NCBI RefSeq assembly: GCF_008801575.1
Contig: NZ_VZPL01000043.1
Span: forward strand, 1 to 39,626
DNA from: Xanthomonas cissicola
GTDB lineage: Bacteria; Pseudomonadota; Gammaproteobacteria; Xanthomonadales; Xanthomonadaceae
Length of the DNA: 39,626 nucleotides
Reading direction: 5' to 3'
Shown piece by piece: positions 1-10,622 of the stretch (its first letter is position 1; the number at the start of each line of letters is the position of its first letter). The notes under the pieces were generated by a model. The model was not told where the DNA came from. It did no database searches and was given only the letters and a program-made list of their open reading frames with translations. The translations under genes were made by a program, and so were the position numbers.

Positions 1-214
1 AACGGTTCATGCGTGTGTAGACCGTATGCCAGTTGCCAAAGCGCTTGGGTAGGCCGCGCCATTTGCAGCCATGCTCGGCAACGTAAAGGATGGCGTTGAC
101 CACTTGCAGGTTGGTCATGCTGACATTGCCGCGCTGCGCCGGCAGGCAGTGTTCGATCAGAGAAAATTGTGCTGGCGTGATCTCCATGCCCAATAGTTTA
201 ATCGCTCGGGCCAT
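1..214 (-). mobile_element. IS5-family transposase, N-terminal part (runs off the left edge)
   Basis: The minus strand reads from an ATG at 214-212 through about 71 open codons to the window edge: MARAIKLLGMEITPAQF, then LPAQRGNVSMTNLQ and CKWRGLPKRFGNWHTVY. The CKWRxLPxxFGxWxTVYxR pattern is the N-terminal domain (DUF4096-like) of IS5-family transposases, probably the IS427 group common in Xanthomonas. The DDE catalytic core lies outside the window, so activity cannot be judged. The element end seems to lie near 230, where the minus strand begins GGGCCTGTTAACACTAATGG; it abuts CTAG, a favoured target of this group. Confidence 0.85.
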
Positions 215-1025
215 TAGTGTTAACAGGCCCTAGTTGCCGCAGATGGCGGCAGCAATCGTCGAACAGCTCCACGGCCAAACTTCGTGCCTGTTGCTGCTGT
301 TGGGTCAGCGCGTCCAACACCTCCTCTTCGGCCTGCAGCGGCGCAGTTGCATCCAGCGGCTGCCCCGGCGGCTGGCGTGCTGCCAGTCGCCACGCGGCCG
401 CATAGACCGGGTCGGGCGCATGCAGCAGAGGCGATTCCACCACTTGCGCCAAGGTAGCGATGGCATCGCGGTGACCTGCCAATGCCAGCGCTTCCAGGTC
501 GCTCACGATGACAGCCACCTCGCGCTCCGCATCCGGCGACAACGTCGGCTGCGTGCCTGCAGGCGCAGCCGCCACGGCACGCTGCATCAGGTCGGCCGCG
601 CGTTGTGCCAGCAGATAGCGCTGGGCATCCACATCGCCACGCGCGGCAGCTGTACGTAGCATCGCCTCGATCTGCAAGGGCGTGTCTGCCACGCATCCGG
701 GACGACCAGACAATCCCGCAATACTCACCGCACCGCGCGCGATCTGCGCAGCCTGTTCGTGCTGGCGTTCGCGGCAGGCGAGTTGCTGCATGGCGGTATC
801 GAACAAGCTGGGCGATGCGCTGTTGGATGGCTGGCGCGATCGGGCGGCGCCCGACGGCGCGCTTGGCGTCATGGGTCGATCCTGGATGCGCTGCGCGTCC
901 GGTGCGTGCAACGCGTGCAGCGACCATGTAAACGCCAGCATCAGCACGATCGCAGCAACCGTGCCCGGCCATGGCCAGGTCGATCGATCGCCTGCCCCAT
1001 GCGTCGTTTGCAGTCGGCGTGTCAT
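198..1025 (-). pseudogene. Membrane-anchored Sel1-like helical-repeat protein, 3' end replaced by IS sequence
   Basis: The ATG at 1025-1023 lies 13 bases after the stop of the isomerase gene. The product has a short basic N-terminus, one membrane segment (about residues 21-38, GTVAAIVLMLAFTWSLHAL), a low-complexity linker, then helical repeats of Sel1/TPR type: AARGDVDAQRYLLAQRA and ALAGHRDAIATLAQ. This suggests a periplasmic domain for protein contacts. The last ten residues (GPVNTNGPSD) are encoded inside the IS end, so the native C-terminus is lost after about ...CRHLRQL. How much is missing cannot be told. The sequence does not point to a specific function. The longer in-frame extension upstream of 1025 overlaps the isomerase gene and is rejected. 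Confidence 0.65.
211..234. repeat. Terminal end of the IS5-type element with adjacent CTAG target
   Basis: The sequence 211-230 read on the minus strand is GGGCCTGTTAACACTAATGG, which looks like an IS427-group terminal repeat, followed by CTAG at 230-233. Only one end is visible, so neither the partner repeat nor the target duplication can be confirmed. Confidence 0.55.
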
Positions 1026-1038
1026 CGCGCCCGGCGCC

Positions 1039-1923
1039 TCAACGCAGCGCCGCTTCCAGCGCGGCGCGATCGAAGCGCACCGGATTGGCCTGACGCAATT
1101 GCTCCAATGCGTTGGCAGCCGCCTGGTCGCGCAATTGCACCTCGATCTGTCCGCGTGCGCTATCCAGGGTTGCCGATCGCCGCGCATCGACACGGATCAG
1201 GTGGTAACCCTCCGGGCCACGTACCGGCGCCGACACCTGCCCCACCGCCAGGTCCTGCACCGGCGCGACAAACGCGTCCGCCACATTGCGCAGAAACATC
1301 GGCGACAGTTCGCCGCCCTCGGCCGCAGTACTGGCATCGTCGGACTGCCGCATCGCCAGTTCGGCAAACGGTGTGCCGGACTCCAGCTGTTGCTTGAGGC
1401 GCTGCGCCCGGGCAAGCGCCTGAGCATCGGTCAGGGGCGTCCCACGCCGCGCCTCGCCCTGCGGCTTCAGCGCCACGAACACATGGCTCAAGTGCACTTC
1501 ATCGTAATCGTGGGGATGCGCATCGAATTGCGCTTTGATCTGCGCAGCATCGATCTGCGCGCTTTCGCGTGCACGCGTCTGCACGGCCTTGGCCAGGATC
1601 GCATCGGTCGCCTGACGGATCCGTGCGGCCACGACCGGGTCGTCCTGCAAATGCGCACGCCGGGCCTGCTCCACCAGCAACAGGCGATCGGCGAAGTCGC
1701 GCACAAACTCCGGGTCGGCCGCACTGGCCGGATTGAAATCCTGTGGCAAGCCGGCCAGCGCAAGCGCGCGGTACTCCTGCGCATCGAGCGATTGTTTGCC
1801 GATCTGCAGCACCGTTGCCTGGTTGCTGCGGACATCGGATGCGGCAGTGGCGGCCTGCGCCGCTGCCACGCAGAAGATCAGGCTCGCCGCTAGCGCGGCA
1901 GGCAACACACGTGGGGAAACCAT
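1039..1923 (-). CDS. Periplasmic parvulin-type peptidyl-prolyl cis-trans isomerase
   Basis: A 294-residue protein with a Sec signal peptide (MVSPRVLPAALAASLIFCVA, cleavage near AQA-ATA). The middle is a helical chaperone-like region with LLLVEQARRAHLQDDPVVAARI. A parvulin (PpiC) rotamase domain lies at about residues 142-246, with the family marks LSHVFVAL, the insertion before TPFAELAMRQSDD, GGELSPMF and GPEGYHLIRVDARR. It probably isomerises prolyl bonds in outer-membrane or secreted proteins, as SurA/PpiD/PrsA proteins do. The start at 1923 is chosen for its AACGGAGG ribosome site and the signal peptide. It is probably co-transcribed with the truncated Sel1-like gene. The client proteins are unknown. 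Confidence 0.85.
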   Translation of the reverse strand: MVSPRVLPAALAASLIFCVAAAQAATAASDVRSNQATVLQIGKQSLDAQEYRALALAGLPQDFNPASAADPEFVRDFADRLLLVEQARRAHLQDDPVVAARIRQATDAILAKAVQTRARESAQIDAAQIKAQFDAHPHDYDEVHLSHVFVALKPQGEARRGTPLTDAQALARAQRLKQQLESGTPFAELAMRQSDDASTAAEGGELSPMFLRNVADAFVAPVQDLAVGQVSAPVRGPEGYHLIRVDARRSATLDSARGQIEVQLRDQAAANALEQLRQANPVRFDRAALEAALR

Positions 1924-1939
1924 GAGACAACCTCCGTTA

Positions 1940-1973
1940 GACAAGAACCGACGGCGGTCAGCGCCGCCGTCGG
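1940..1973 (-). terminator. Perfect 10-bp stem-loop between GDPD and isomerase genes
   Basis: CCGACGGCGG (1948-1957) and CCGCCGTCGG (1964-1973) form a perfect stem with a 6-base loop. On the minus strand it is followed by TTCTTGTCT and then directly by the isomerase ribosome site. The T-run is imperfect, so it could be a leaky terminator, an attenuator or an mRNA-stabilising stem. Confidence 0.6.
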
Positions 1974-2004
1974 GTTCGGCCCGTGGGCCAACCAGATGCA
2001 TCCG

Positions 2005-3105
2005 TTATTCGTGCTTGCCGCGCGCACGCAGATAAGCGATGGCGCCCTTCGGGTCATCGGTGGTGATCAGGCGGAAGTCCTCGTCGCGCGTAATGAAATC
2101 CAGACTGCCGCGATTGTCGGCGGTGTCGCGGCCACCGGAGTAGGAGAAATACAGGTCCGACAAGGCGTAGCAGCACGCGCCGCTGTTCTGATAGAACTTG
2201 CCGGCATACGGACCGTCGGGAATGGCCTGGAATACGCCGACGCGATAACCGCGCTCACGAATGAAGTCGGCATCGCTTTGCAACAAGCCACCGAGCTGCT
2301 TGACGTTGATCTCCATCGTCTGCTGGCCGTCGTTCATCCACGCCGAGATCGTCTGGCGCACGTTGATCTTGCCGAGCATGTTGGTGGTGAACACCGGAAT
2401 GCCGACCATGCCGCTACCGTCGGCACGGTAGGCATCGCGACTGGTGTACAGCGTTGCATTGACCTTGGCGGCGACATAGGTGCCGGACGCAACACCGAAC
2501 GCGCCTTCGGCTGCCCTGCGGACGGCACGCACCGTGGCCGCATCCTTGATGTCGAACACCATCGGAGTGCGCAGGTTGTGCTGCTTGTAATAGGCGAACA
2601 CGTCATCGACGCGCGGCACGTGATAGCCGGTAATGGTGGTGCGGTTCGGGCTCAACAGAAAGAGCGCGCTGACCTGCGACCAGGGCGTCACCAGGACTGA
2701 TGGGTTCACGCCCTGGTTGGTGATGGGGTCGTATTTGACGCCGGGGTGCTGCTGCCACACCGTGGTGGTACGGCCAAGGTTGTAGTCGTGCAACAGGACC
2801 GGCACACCGTCGCTGGTGAGCTTGACGTCCAACTCCACGCCATCCATGCACTGGTCGTTGGCAGCCTGCAACGCGCCGCGCGAGTTCTCCGGCAGATCGG
2901 CGATCCCGGCGTATTTCCCCCATAGGCCGCGATGCGCCAGAACCGTGGTCTTGTCGGCGCCATTGAACAGGATGGCATTCATTTTATTTGCGGTGGAGTC
3001 GTTACAGGCTGCCATCGCCAACTGTGGCAGGGCTGCCAATAGCGCAAGCGTTCCAACGAGCCTGCATGCACGGGCCAGCGGATGGGTCTTACAAGAAGTC
3101 GTCAT
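2005..3105 (-). CDS. Exported glycerophosphodiester phosphodiesterase (GDPD family)
   Basis: A 366-residue protein with a signal peptide (LVGTLALLAALPQLAMA, cleavage after residue ~32). The GDPD TIM-barrel signature is complete: HRG at 58-60, the PENS glutamate at 73, ELDVKLTSDGVPVLLHD giving E91, D93 and H106. These are the metal ligands and catalytic histidines of the family. It likely hydrolyses glycerophosphodiesters or a related phosphodiester outside the cytoplasm to glycerol-3-phosphate plus an alcohol. The extended C-terminal half (FYQNSGACCYALSDLYFSYSGG) is longer than in the small cytoplasmic UgpQ type and may shape a different substrate pocket. The start at 3105 has GAGAGAC upstream; an upstream in-frame ATG at 3174 lacks a signal-peptide context. 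Confidence 0.88.
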   Translation of the reverse strand: MTTSCKTHPLARACRLVGTLALLAALPQLAMAACNDSTANKMNAILFNGADKTTVLAHRGLWGKYAGIADLPENSRGALQAANDQCMDGVELDVKLTSDGVPVLLHDYNLGRTTTVWQQHPGVKYDPITNQGVNPSVLVTPWSQVSALFLLSPNRTTITGYHVPRVDDVFAYYKQHNLRTPMVFDIKDAATVRAVRRAAEGAFGVASGTYVAAKVNATLYTSRDAYRADGSGMVGIPVFTTNMLGKINVRQTISAWMNDGQQTMEINVKQLGGLLQSDADFIRERGYRVGVFQAIPDGPYAGKFYQNSGACCYALSDLYFSYSGGRDTADNRGSLDFITRDEDFRLITTDDPKGAIAYLRARGKHE

Positions 3106-3560
3106 GTCTCTCGTATCCAGAAGGAAGGTGCAGCACCAGTGACGAGGACCGATGGGTCGACACCATCGATGCATTCGCCGGACCGCGCCCTCACTCGACC
3201 GACCAAAGACGGTGAGCGAGGGCGAGCCGGCCGTGATCGGCGGTCGACTCGGCGGGAAATTTAGTCACTTTCGATGACTTAATTTCTGCGGGCAGATGGC
3301 GGTTTGCTACCAACACGCAGCGATGGCGCACGCAGCGAACGACATGTCGAACATGGGCATGCAATGCCGAGTGTCTGGCGTTTCTCAGCAAAAAGAATGC
3401 GAAGACCAGGTGGCAGAAGCGGCACGATGCGCACGGCCTACACGGTGCAGCGCACCCGTGCTCGGGCATCACGACGAAGGCGCGGCTGCGCGGGCCAGGA
3501 CCGCGGCGGTACCGTCGCGCGATCGTCCGGCTGCAGCATCACCAACGAAGCCGCCTCGCC
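3106..3560. other. Intergenic region between actP terminator and GDPD promoter; no gene seen
   Basis: About 450 bases without a convincing gene: the ORFs here lack ribosome sites and family features. An AT-rich patch at 3255-3290 contains AGTCA (3263-3267) and TGACT (3275-3279), an inverted repeat that could be an operator or promoter element for the leftward GDPD gene. Confidence 0.5.
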
Positions 3561-3595
3561 CAAACGCAAAACGCCGGCACTGGGCCGGCGTCTGC
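3561..3595 (-). terminator. Rho-independent terminator after actP
   Basis: ACGCCGGC (3571-3578) pairs with GCCGGCGT (3584-3591) around a 5-base loop. On the minus strand the stem is followed by TTTTGCGTTTGG. It sits about 30 bases beyond the actP stop. Confidence 0.85.
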
Positions 3596-3622
3596 GATCA
3601 CACCAACAATGACGCTGGTCGA

Positions 3623-5346
<1,724 letters not shown>

Positions 5347-5350
<4 letters not shown>

Positions 5351-5664
5351 TTGCGGGCTTCCTCCAGGATCTGCGCGGTCAGCTGGTCGTAGGTGCTGTT
5401 GGCGCGACGCACGTAGATGGCGGTGATGACGATGGTGAACACCATCACCCCGATCGCGATCGGGATGCCGATCGAGGTCACGCCGGCACCGATCGGCTTG
5501 GCGAGGAATTCCTTGTCGAAGGCAATCAGGCCGATGTAGCCGTAATAGGCCAGCAACATCAGTACGGTAAGCGTCCAGCCCAGCGTGTTGCGCTGACGCT
5601 TGAGTGCGTGGTACTTCGGATTGGCATCGATCTTGGCGATCAACGCGTCATTCGAGACGGTCAT
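5347..5664 (-). CDS. yjcH: DUF485 inner-membrane protein YjcH
   Basis: A 105-residue protein with two membrane segments (about residues 28-48 and 60-84) and a cytoplasmic C-tail ([22 protein letters not shown]). This is the DUF485 family that nearly always precedes actP; its precise role is unknown, though an accessory or stabilising role for the symporter is usually assumed. The start at 5664 has a TCAGGAGACAGACC ribosome site. The stop overlaps the actP start (ATGA at 5350-5347). An upstream extension to 6009 overlaps the porin and is not real. Confidence 0.93.
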
Positions 5665-5700
5665 GGTCTGTCTCCTGATAGAGCGCTGGTAAGACATAAG

Positions 5701-5738
5701 GCGGCGATGCCCGCTCCACCGCAGTGGAGCAGGCCGCC
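5701..5738. other. Stem-loop between porin and yjcH
   Basis: GCTCCAC (5713-5719) and GTGGAGC (5724-5730) form a 7-bp stem with 4-base loop; outer GGCGGCC/GCCGCC segments can extend it. No clear T-run follows, so it may be an RNA-processing or attenuation stem that sets the porin to transporter ratio rather than a full terminator. Confidence 0.45.
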
Positions 5739-5750
5739 AGTGGCAGAACG

Positions 5751-7133
5751 CTAGAAGCTGTACTTGGTGGTGAACTGCAACCGCGAGATGTCGCCGCTGT
5801 CGCCGTTTTCGGCTTCGCGACGGCCGTACATCAGCTCGGCGCCGACATCCACCTTCGGCAACGGCGAATAGAACACGTTGGCGCGAACGCTTTGCTGGGA
5901 CTTGCTGGCGAGCCCACCGGTATTGGCCAGCGAATGGTCGTAATTCACGCGCGAGTACATGAGGGTGCTGCGCAGCTTGGCGTTGTAGTCGTGGCGCCAC
6001 GCCACCCAACCGGCGACCGTGGTGACGGTCTGGATATTGCCGTCGATGTCGATCTCCACATCCGAGCCGTTACCCAGGCCCAGATAGCGTCCCAGGCCCT
6101 CGCCGTAGCTGAGCTGGTAACGCAGATCGTTTTTGGAGTTGATGATCCAGCGACCGCCGCCGGCGATGGCGCCGCCGAAGTCGGTGTCGTTGGTCAGCGC
6201 GCTGCGGGTGCGGTACTGACGCGCAATGGCCGACAGCCCGAACGTGCCCCAGGTGCCCTTCCAGTTGTAACGCGCGGTCAGGTCCGGCATCGCACCGTGA
6301 TCCGAGGCCAGGATGGTGTTGCCGCCCTGGTACGGGGTGGTCAGCGTCTCGGGGTTTTCGGCCGACACGCTGAAGGCCCCGCGGGTGTAGCGGATCTGGG
6401 TCTGACGGCTGAACAACGCACCGTCGGTCGGTCCGACGATGTCGGCGGCCTCGGGCAGGATCGTGGAATCGATGAAGTTGGACCAGGTCTGGCCGGCCAG
6501 CCAGTTGTTCCAGCTCACGTAGGCGTGGCGCAAGGTGCCGCCGTACAGATTGTTGACCTGGTTGGCCAGCGCGTTGCCGAAGAAATCCAGTTCGATGAAG
6601 CCGGTGATCTTGTCGCCGTTCTCGGTAACCGTGTCCACGCCCAGGTTGAAGCGCGAGAACTTGGCATGGAAGTCGGTGTCGGTGCTCGAGGCCTGGCCAC
6701 CGACCGGCGTCTGGGTCGGGATGTACAGGTAACGCCCCACCGCACCTTCAGGCAATGCGCCGTCGGAGGTACGGGTGGTCATGAAGTCGGCCTTGATGAA
6801 ACCACCGTAACGGAACGTTGTCCCCGCCGCTGCGTTCGGTGTGATGCTGGTCAGCTGGATCGGTCGCTTGCCCGCCGGCACCGCAGGCGCGGCCGGTGCC
6901 TGCGCCTGCGCGGCACGCACCTCGGTCACCTGGGTCTGCGTCTGGGCGATCTGGCCCTGCTGTTGTTGCTGCGCGGAGACCAACAGCTGGACCTGACGCT
7001 CGAGCTCGGCAATACGGGCTTCCAGCGCCTTTTCCTTGGCCGTTTGCGCGAACGCCACGCCTGGCAGGATGCTGGCCACAAACAAGGCAGCCGCCAACGG
7101 ATGGCGCACCAGCGGTGCAGTACGGTGTCTCAT
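5751..7133 (-). CDS. DcaP-like outer-membrane porin of the acetate cluster
   Basis: A 460-residue protein with signal peptide ([20 protein letters not shown]... cleavage after AFAQ), then a coiled coil (about residues 30-75: [20 protein letters not shown] followed by a Q-rich stretch), a PAAPAVPAG linker and a beta-barrel with alternating aromatic/polar strands ending in KYSF, the C-terminal phenylalanine needed for barrel insertion. The N-terminal coiled coil plus barrel is typical of the trimeric DcaP family, which passes organic anions such as dicarboxylates. Its position ahead of yjcH-actP suggests it lets acetate or related acids through the outer membrane. GGGGAGAGGG precedes the start at 7133. 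The substrate is inferred from position only. Confidence 0.85.
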   Translation of the reverse strand: MRHRTAPLVRHPLAAALFVASILPGVAFAQTAKEKALEARIAELERQVQLLVSAQQQQQGQIAQTQTQVTEVRAAQAQAPAAPAVPAGKRPIQLTSITPNAAAGTTFRYGGFIKADFMTTRTSDGALPEGAVGRYLYIPTQTPVGGQASSTDTDFHAKFSRFNLGVDTVTENGDKITGFIELDFFGNALANQVNNLYGGTLRHAYVSWNNWLAGQTWSNFIDSTILPEAADIVGPTDGALFSRQTQIRYTRGAFSVSAENPETLTTPYQGGNTILASDHGAMPDLTARYNWKGTWGTFGLSAIARQYRTRSALTNDTDFGGAIAGGGRWIINSKNDLRYQLSYGEGLGRYLGLGNGSDVEIDIDGNIQTVTTVAGWVAWRHDYNAKLRSTLMYSRVNYDHSLANTGGLASKSQQSVRANVFYSPLPKVDVGAELMYGRREAENGDSGDISRLQFTTKYSF

Positions 7134-7428
7134 GAACCCTCTCCCCAATGAAGGCCTCGCGCTTGATGGCGATGCTGTGCGGAGCGTGAGGCAGTCCGCG
7201 CTTCGGAGCCTATTCGCCTTTGGTCGTAGCTGCAACGCAGCATTCCGCAAGATGACCGATGGTCGCACCGCAGCACGCCTGGCATGTGCGTTGGCGCACT
7301 CACCCCGGTTACGACCATGGTCTAAGGCGCCGTTGACCGCCGGGACAGAATGGATGCGGCACACTGATTGTCTACCGAGGGCAGCCGCAACGCCCTCTTC
7401 CGACAAGTTCATCGCAAGTGAGGGTGCC
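7134..7428. promoter_or_regulatory. Divergent control region of porin-yjcH-actP and acs
   Basis: 295 bases between the two divergent acetate transcription units. No strong inverted repeat or clean -35/-10 pair stands out by eye. This is where a CrbR-type regulator would be expected to bind, by analogy with acs control in Vibrio and Pseudomonas; no site could be assigned. Confidence 0.5.
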
Positions 7429-9372
7429 ATGGCTGATGTTTATCCCGTCGATCCCGCGTTCGCCGCCGATGCGCGCGTGACGCGCGAGCAGTACGCCGCG
7501 CTGTACCGCGAATCGATCGAACACCCCGAGCAGTTCTGGGACAAGGCCGCGCAGCGGCTCGAGTGGTTCAAGCAACCCACCCAGATCAAGGACGTCAGCT
7601 ACGCGCTGGACGACTTCCATATCCGCTGGTTCGGCGATGGCGAGCTCAATGCCAGCGTCAACTGCCTGGACCGCCAGCTGGCCACGCGCGGCGACAAGAC
7701 CGCGCTGCTGTTCGAACCCGACAGCCCGGACGCAGCGTCGTACCCGGTGACCTACCGCGAGTTGTACGAGCGCGTCTGCAAGCTGGGCAATGCGCTGCGC
7801 AACCTGGGCATCAAGAAGGGCGACCGGGTCACCATCTATCTGCCGATGATCGTCGATGCTGCCGTGGCCATGCTCGCCTGCGCGCGCATCGGTGCGGTGC
7901 ACTCGGTGGTGTTCGGCGGCTTTGCCGCCAACTCGATCGCCGACCGCGTGATCGATTGCCAGAGCAAGCTGATCATCACCGCCGACGAAGGCCTGCGTGG
8001 CGGCAAGAAGATTCCGCTCAAGGCCAATGTCGATGCAGCGCTGAAGATTCCCGGCACCAATACGGTGGAAACCGTGCTGGTGGTGCGCCATACCGGCGGC
8101 GCAGTGGAGATGCAGGCACCGCGCGACCGCTGGTTCCATGATGTGGTCGACGGCCAGCCGGCCGCGTGCGAACCCGAGCGCATGAACGCCGAAGACCCGC
8201 TCTTCATCCTCTACACCTCCGGCTCCACCGGCAAACCCAAGGGCGTGCTGCACACCACCGCCGGCTATCTGTTGTTTGCCAGTTACACGCATGAAGTAGT
8301 GTTCGACCTGCGCGAGGACGACATCTATTGGTGCACTGCGGACGTGGGCTGGGTCACTGGCCACAGCTACATCGTCTACGGCCCGCTCGCCAATGGCGCC
8401 ACCGCGGTGATGTTCGAAGGTGTGCCCAATTACCCGAACGTGTCGCGCTTCTGGGAAGTGATCGACAAGCATCAGGTCACCATCTTCTACACCGCACCTA
8501 CTGCGATTCGCGCGTTGATGCGCGACGGTGCGGACCCGGTCAAAAAGACCTCGCGCAAGAGCCTGCGCCTGCTCGGCAGCGTCGGCGAGCCGATCAATCC
8601 GGAAGCATGGCGCTGGTATTACGAGGTGGTCGGCGACAGCCGTTGCCCGATCGTGGATACGTGGTGGCAGACCGAAACCGGCGGCATCCTGATCTCGCCG
8701 CTGGCCGGCGCGGTCGATCTCAAGCCGGGCTCGGCCACCTTGCCGTTCTTCGGCGTGCAGCCGGCGCTGGTCGATGCCGAAGGCAAGATTCTGGAAGGCG
8801 CCACCGAAGGCAACCTGGTGCTGCTCGATTCCTGGCCGGGCCAGATGCGTAGCGTGTATGGCGACCACCAGCGTTTCATCGACACCTACTTCCGCACCTA
8901 TCCGGGCAGCTACTTCACCGGCGACGGCTGCCGCCGCGATGCCGACGGCTACTACTGGATCACCGGCCGCGTGGACGATGTGATCAACGTCTCCGGGCAC
9001 CGCATCGGCACCGCCGAAGTGGAAAGCGCGCTGGTCTCGCACCCCAAGGTCGCCGAAGCGGCCGTGGTGGGCTTCCCGCATGACGTCAAGGGCCAGGGCA
9101 TCTATGCCTACGTCACCCTGATCGCGGGGCAGACCCCGAGCGAGGACCTGCACAAGGAATTGGTCAGCTGGGTGCGCAAGGAAATCGGCCCGATCGCCTC
9201 GCCTGATCACCTGCAGTGGGCGCCCGGCCTGCCCAAGACCCGCTCGGGCAAGATCATGCGCCGCATCCTGCGCAAGATCGCCGAAAACGCCCCTGACCAG
9301 TTGGGCGATACCTCCACGCTGGCAGATCCGTCGGTGGTGGATTCGCTGGTCAATGAGCGTCTGGCGCGCTGA
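7429..9372 (+). CDS. acs: Acetyl-CoA synthetase
   Basis: A 647-residue AMP-forming enzyme of the ANL superfamily that converts acetate, ATP and CoA to acetyl-CoA. Seen in order: the N-terminal Acs domain ([15 protein letters not shown]), the P-loop [27 protein letters not shown], the adenylate-binding WWQTETGG, the hinge region [21 protein letters not shown], and the C-terminal [13 protein letters not shown] with K608, the lysine acetylated by Pat/YfiQ-type enzymes in homologues. Length matches the family (about 650). The start at 7429 has AGTGAGGGTGCC before it; the long upstream extension runs over the control region and porin gene and is rejected. Adjacent to the response regulator gene downstream. 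Confidence 0.96.
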   Translation: MADVYPVDPAFAADARVTREQYAALYRESIEHPEQFWDKAAQRLEWFKQPTQIKDVSYALDDFHIRWFGDGELNASVNCLDRQLATRGDKTALLFEPDSPDAASYPVTYRELYERVCKLGNALRNLGIKKGDRVTIYLPMIVDAAVAMLACARIGAVHSVVFGGFAANSIADRVIDCQSKLIITADEGLRGGKKIPLKANVDAALKIPGTNTVETVLVVRHTGGAVEMQAPRDRWFHDVVDGQPAACEPERMNAEDPLFILYTSGSTGKPKGVLHTTAGYLLFASYTHEVVFDLREDDIYWCTADVGWVTGHSYIVYGPLANGATAVMFEGVPNYPNVSRFWEVIDKHQVTIFYTAPTAIRALMRDGADPVKKTSRKSLRLLGSVGEPINPEAWRWYYEVVGDSRCPIVDTWWQTETGGILISPLAGAVDLKPGSATLPFFGVQPALVDAEGKILEGATEGNLVLLDSWPGQMRSVYGDHQRFIDTYFRTYPGSYFTGDGCRRDADGYYWITGRVDDVINVSGHRIGTAEVESALVSHPKVAEAAVVGFPHDVKGQGIYAYVTLIAGQTPSEDLHKELVSWVRKEIGPIASPDHLQWAPGLPKTRSGKIMRRILRKIAENAPDQLGDTSTLADPSVVDSLVNERLAR

Positions 9373-9378
9373 CGCGCT

Positions 9379-9646
9379 GGGAATGGGGAATCGGGAGCAG
9401 GGAATCGGTAGAGCGATTCCCTGGTTGCTGATAGTGCAATTGGGATGGGGATTGGTTGGAAGCGAATCTCCTCTCTGCGCTGCCATCGGCATCAACTGAT
9501 TTCCTTCAACGCCGTCCCACTCAATTCGTTCTTATCTTCTTTTGCTGTCGTTTGCTGTCTGTGCCTTCGTTAGTTGTTGCTTGCTTGCCTGCTTCTGGCC
9601 TCGCGTTTGATTTTGCGATTCCCGATTCCCCACTCCCGATTCCCGG
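9379..9646. repeat. Pair of inverted GGGAATCGGGA-type repeats flanking the acs-crbR gap
   Basis: 9379-9407 is built of GGGAATGGGGAATCGGGA units; 9616-9646 is its near reverse complement (CGATTCCCGATTCCCCACTC and on). The arms lie about 210 bases apart around a pyrimidine-rich stretch with runs of CTT/TTG. This simple-unit repeat is a known type of dispersed element in Xanthomonas genomes. The right arm ends eight bases before the ATG of the response regulator and leaves no Shine-Dalgarno site. Confidence 0.75.
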
Positions 9647-9653
9647 CCCCACC

Positions 9654-10322
9654 ATGACCACCCTGCTAATCGCCGACGACCATCCCCTGTTCCGCGAAGC
9701 CTTGCGCGGGGCGGTGCAGCGTGTGATGCCGGGGGTAGAACTGTTCGAAGCCGATAACGTGGATGCGCTGTATAGCCTGGCCGATGCGCAGCCGGACGCC
9801 GATCTGTTGCTGATGGATCTCAACATGCCCGGCGCACAGGGGTTCAGCGCGTTGGTGCACATGCGCTCGCTGCATCCGCAGTTGCCGGTGGTGGTGGTCT
9901 CCGCACGCGAAGAACCCACCGTGATGCGGCGCGCGATCGACCACGGCGCGTTCGGCTTCATTCCCAAATCCGCCGATTCGGACACCATCGGGCGGGCGCT
10001 GGCCACCGTGCTCGATGGCGAGCGCTGGATCCCGGCCGAAGCGCAAAACTTGCCGCCCACCGACAGCGAGGAACGCGAGGTTGGCCAGCGTCTGCGCGAT
10101 CTCACGCCACAGCAATTTCGCGTGCTGCAGATGCTGGGCGCTGGACGCCTCAACAAACAGATCGCCTACGACCTGGGCGTGTCAGAAGCCACCATCAAGG
10201 CGCATGTCACCGCGATCTTGCGCAAGCTCGGCGTCACCAATCGCACCCAGGCAGTGCTGATGGCCGGCAAGCTCGCCATCGATGCCGACGGCATCGTGCT
10301 GCCGCCGCCGGAAGAAGACTGA
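9654..10322 (+). CDS. crbR: LuxR/NarL-family response regulator, CrbR/ErdR type
   Basis: 222 residues. Receiver domain at 1-120: acidic pair D8-D9, phospho-acceptor D55 (LLMDLNMPG), the switch serine of VVSARE and K105 (GFIPKSA). A GerE/LuxR helix-turn-helix occupies about 145-205 (LTPQQFRVLQMLGAGRLNKQ, then VSEATIKAHVTAILRKLGV). The receiver end and linker match the regulators placed beside acs in Vibrio, Pseudomonas and relatives, known as CrbR or ErdR, which activate acs in answer to acetate through the sensor CrbS/MxtR. A matching sensor lies at 24582-28034. The ATG at 9654 begins the conserved domain, but no ribosome site precedes it; an in-frame extension upstream to 9456 is low-complexity and unlikely. 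The specific pairing is inferred. Confidence 0.85.
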   Translation: MTTLLIADDHPLFREALRGAVQRVMPGVELFEADNVDALYSLADAQPDADLLLMDLNMPGAQGFSALVHMRSLHPQLPVVVVSAREEPTVMRRAIDHGAFGFIPKSADSDTIGRALATVLDGERWIPAEAQNLPPTDSEEREVGQRLRDLTPQQFRVLQMLGAGRLNKQIAYDLGVSEATIKAHVTAILRKLGVTNRTQAVLMAGKLAIDADGIVLPPPEED

Positions 10323-10361
10323 CGCGTGCAGGTGTAGGTCTGCGTGCGTTGGGGTTGATCG

Positions 10362-10604
10362 GTGACGCTTGGTCGCGTCATGGCGCGCTCCTGCCTGTGA
10401 TCCCGCTACCTCGGCCGTCATCGGTGGTGGGCAATTGACGGACTTGCCATGCAACGCAGCGTGGCGCCAACGTAGGAACGCACCTGGGCGCGATGCGCGT
10501 TCTCGGCAGCGTTTCATTTGCAGAAGACAACCGATGCGCGTTGGCGCCTACGATCGTGATGGGCGTTGCAGGTAACGCTTCGTCGCGCCCGGGTGCGCTC
10601 CTAC
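10362..10604. repeat. REP-like GTAGGAGCGCAC elements, inverted pair plus a partial copy
   Basis: 10472-10493 (GTAGGAACGCACCTGGGCGC and two more bases) and 10583-10604 (its reverse complement with two differences) form an inverted pair. A decayed third copy lies at about 10362-10395 (GACGCTTGGTCGCG, GCGCTCCTGC). The same core occurs as a tight hairpin at 24417-24482. They fill the gap between the convergent crbR and DUF4424 genes and probably act as transcription boundaries or scattered REP elements. Confidence 0.75.
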
Positions 10605-10622
10605 GCTTGCTGCTTGTCGGGT

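Noticed and set aside
7280..7295. TGGCATGTGCGTTGGC as a sigma-54 promoter for acs
   Set aside because: The -12 element is GG rather than GC and position 6 of the -24 element also deviates; the downstream regulator is a LuxR type, not a sigma-54 activator.
7372..9495. 707-aa minus-strand ORF opposite acs
   Set aside because: Antisense shadow of acs with composition typical of reversed GC-rich coding sequence.
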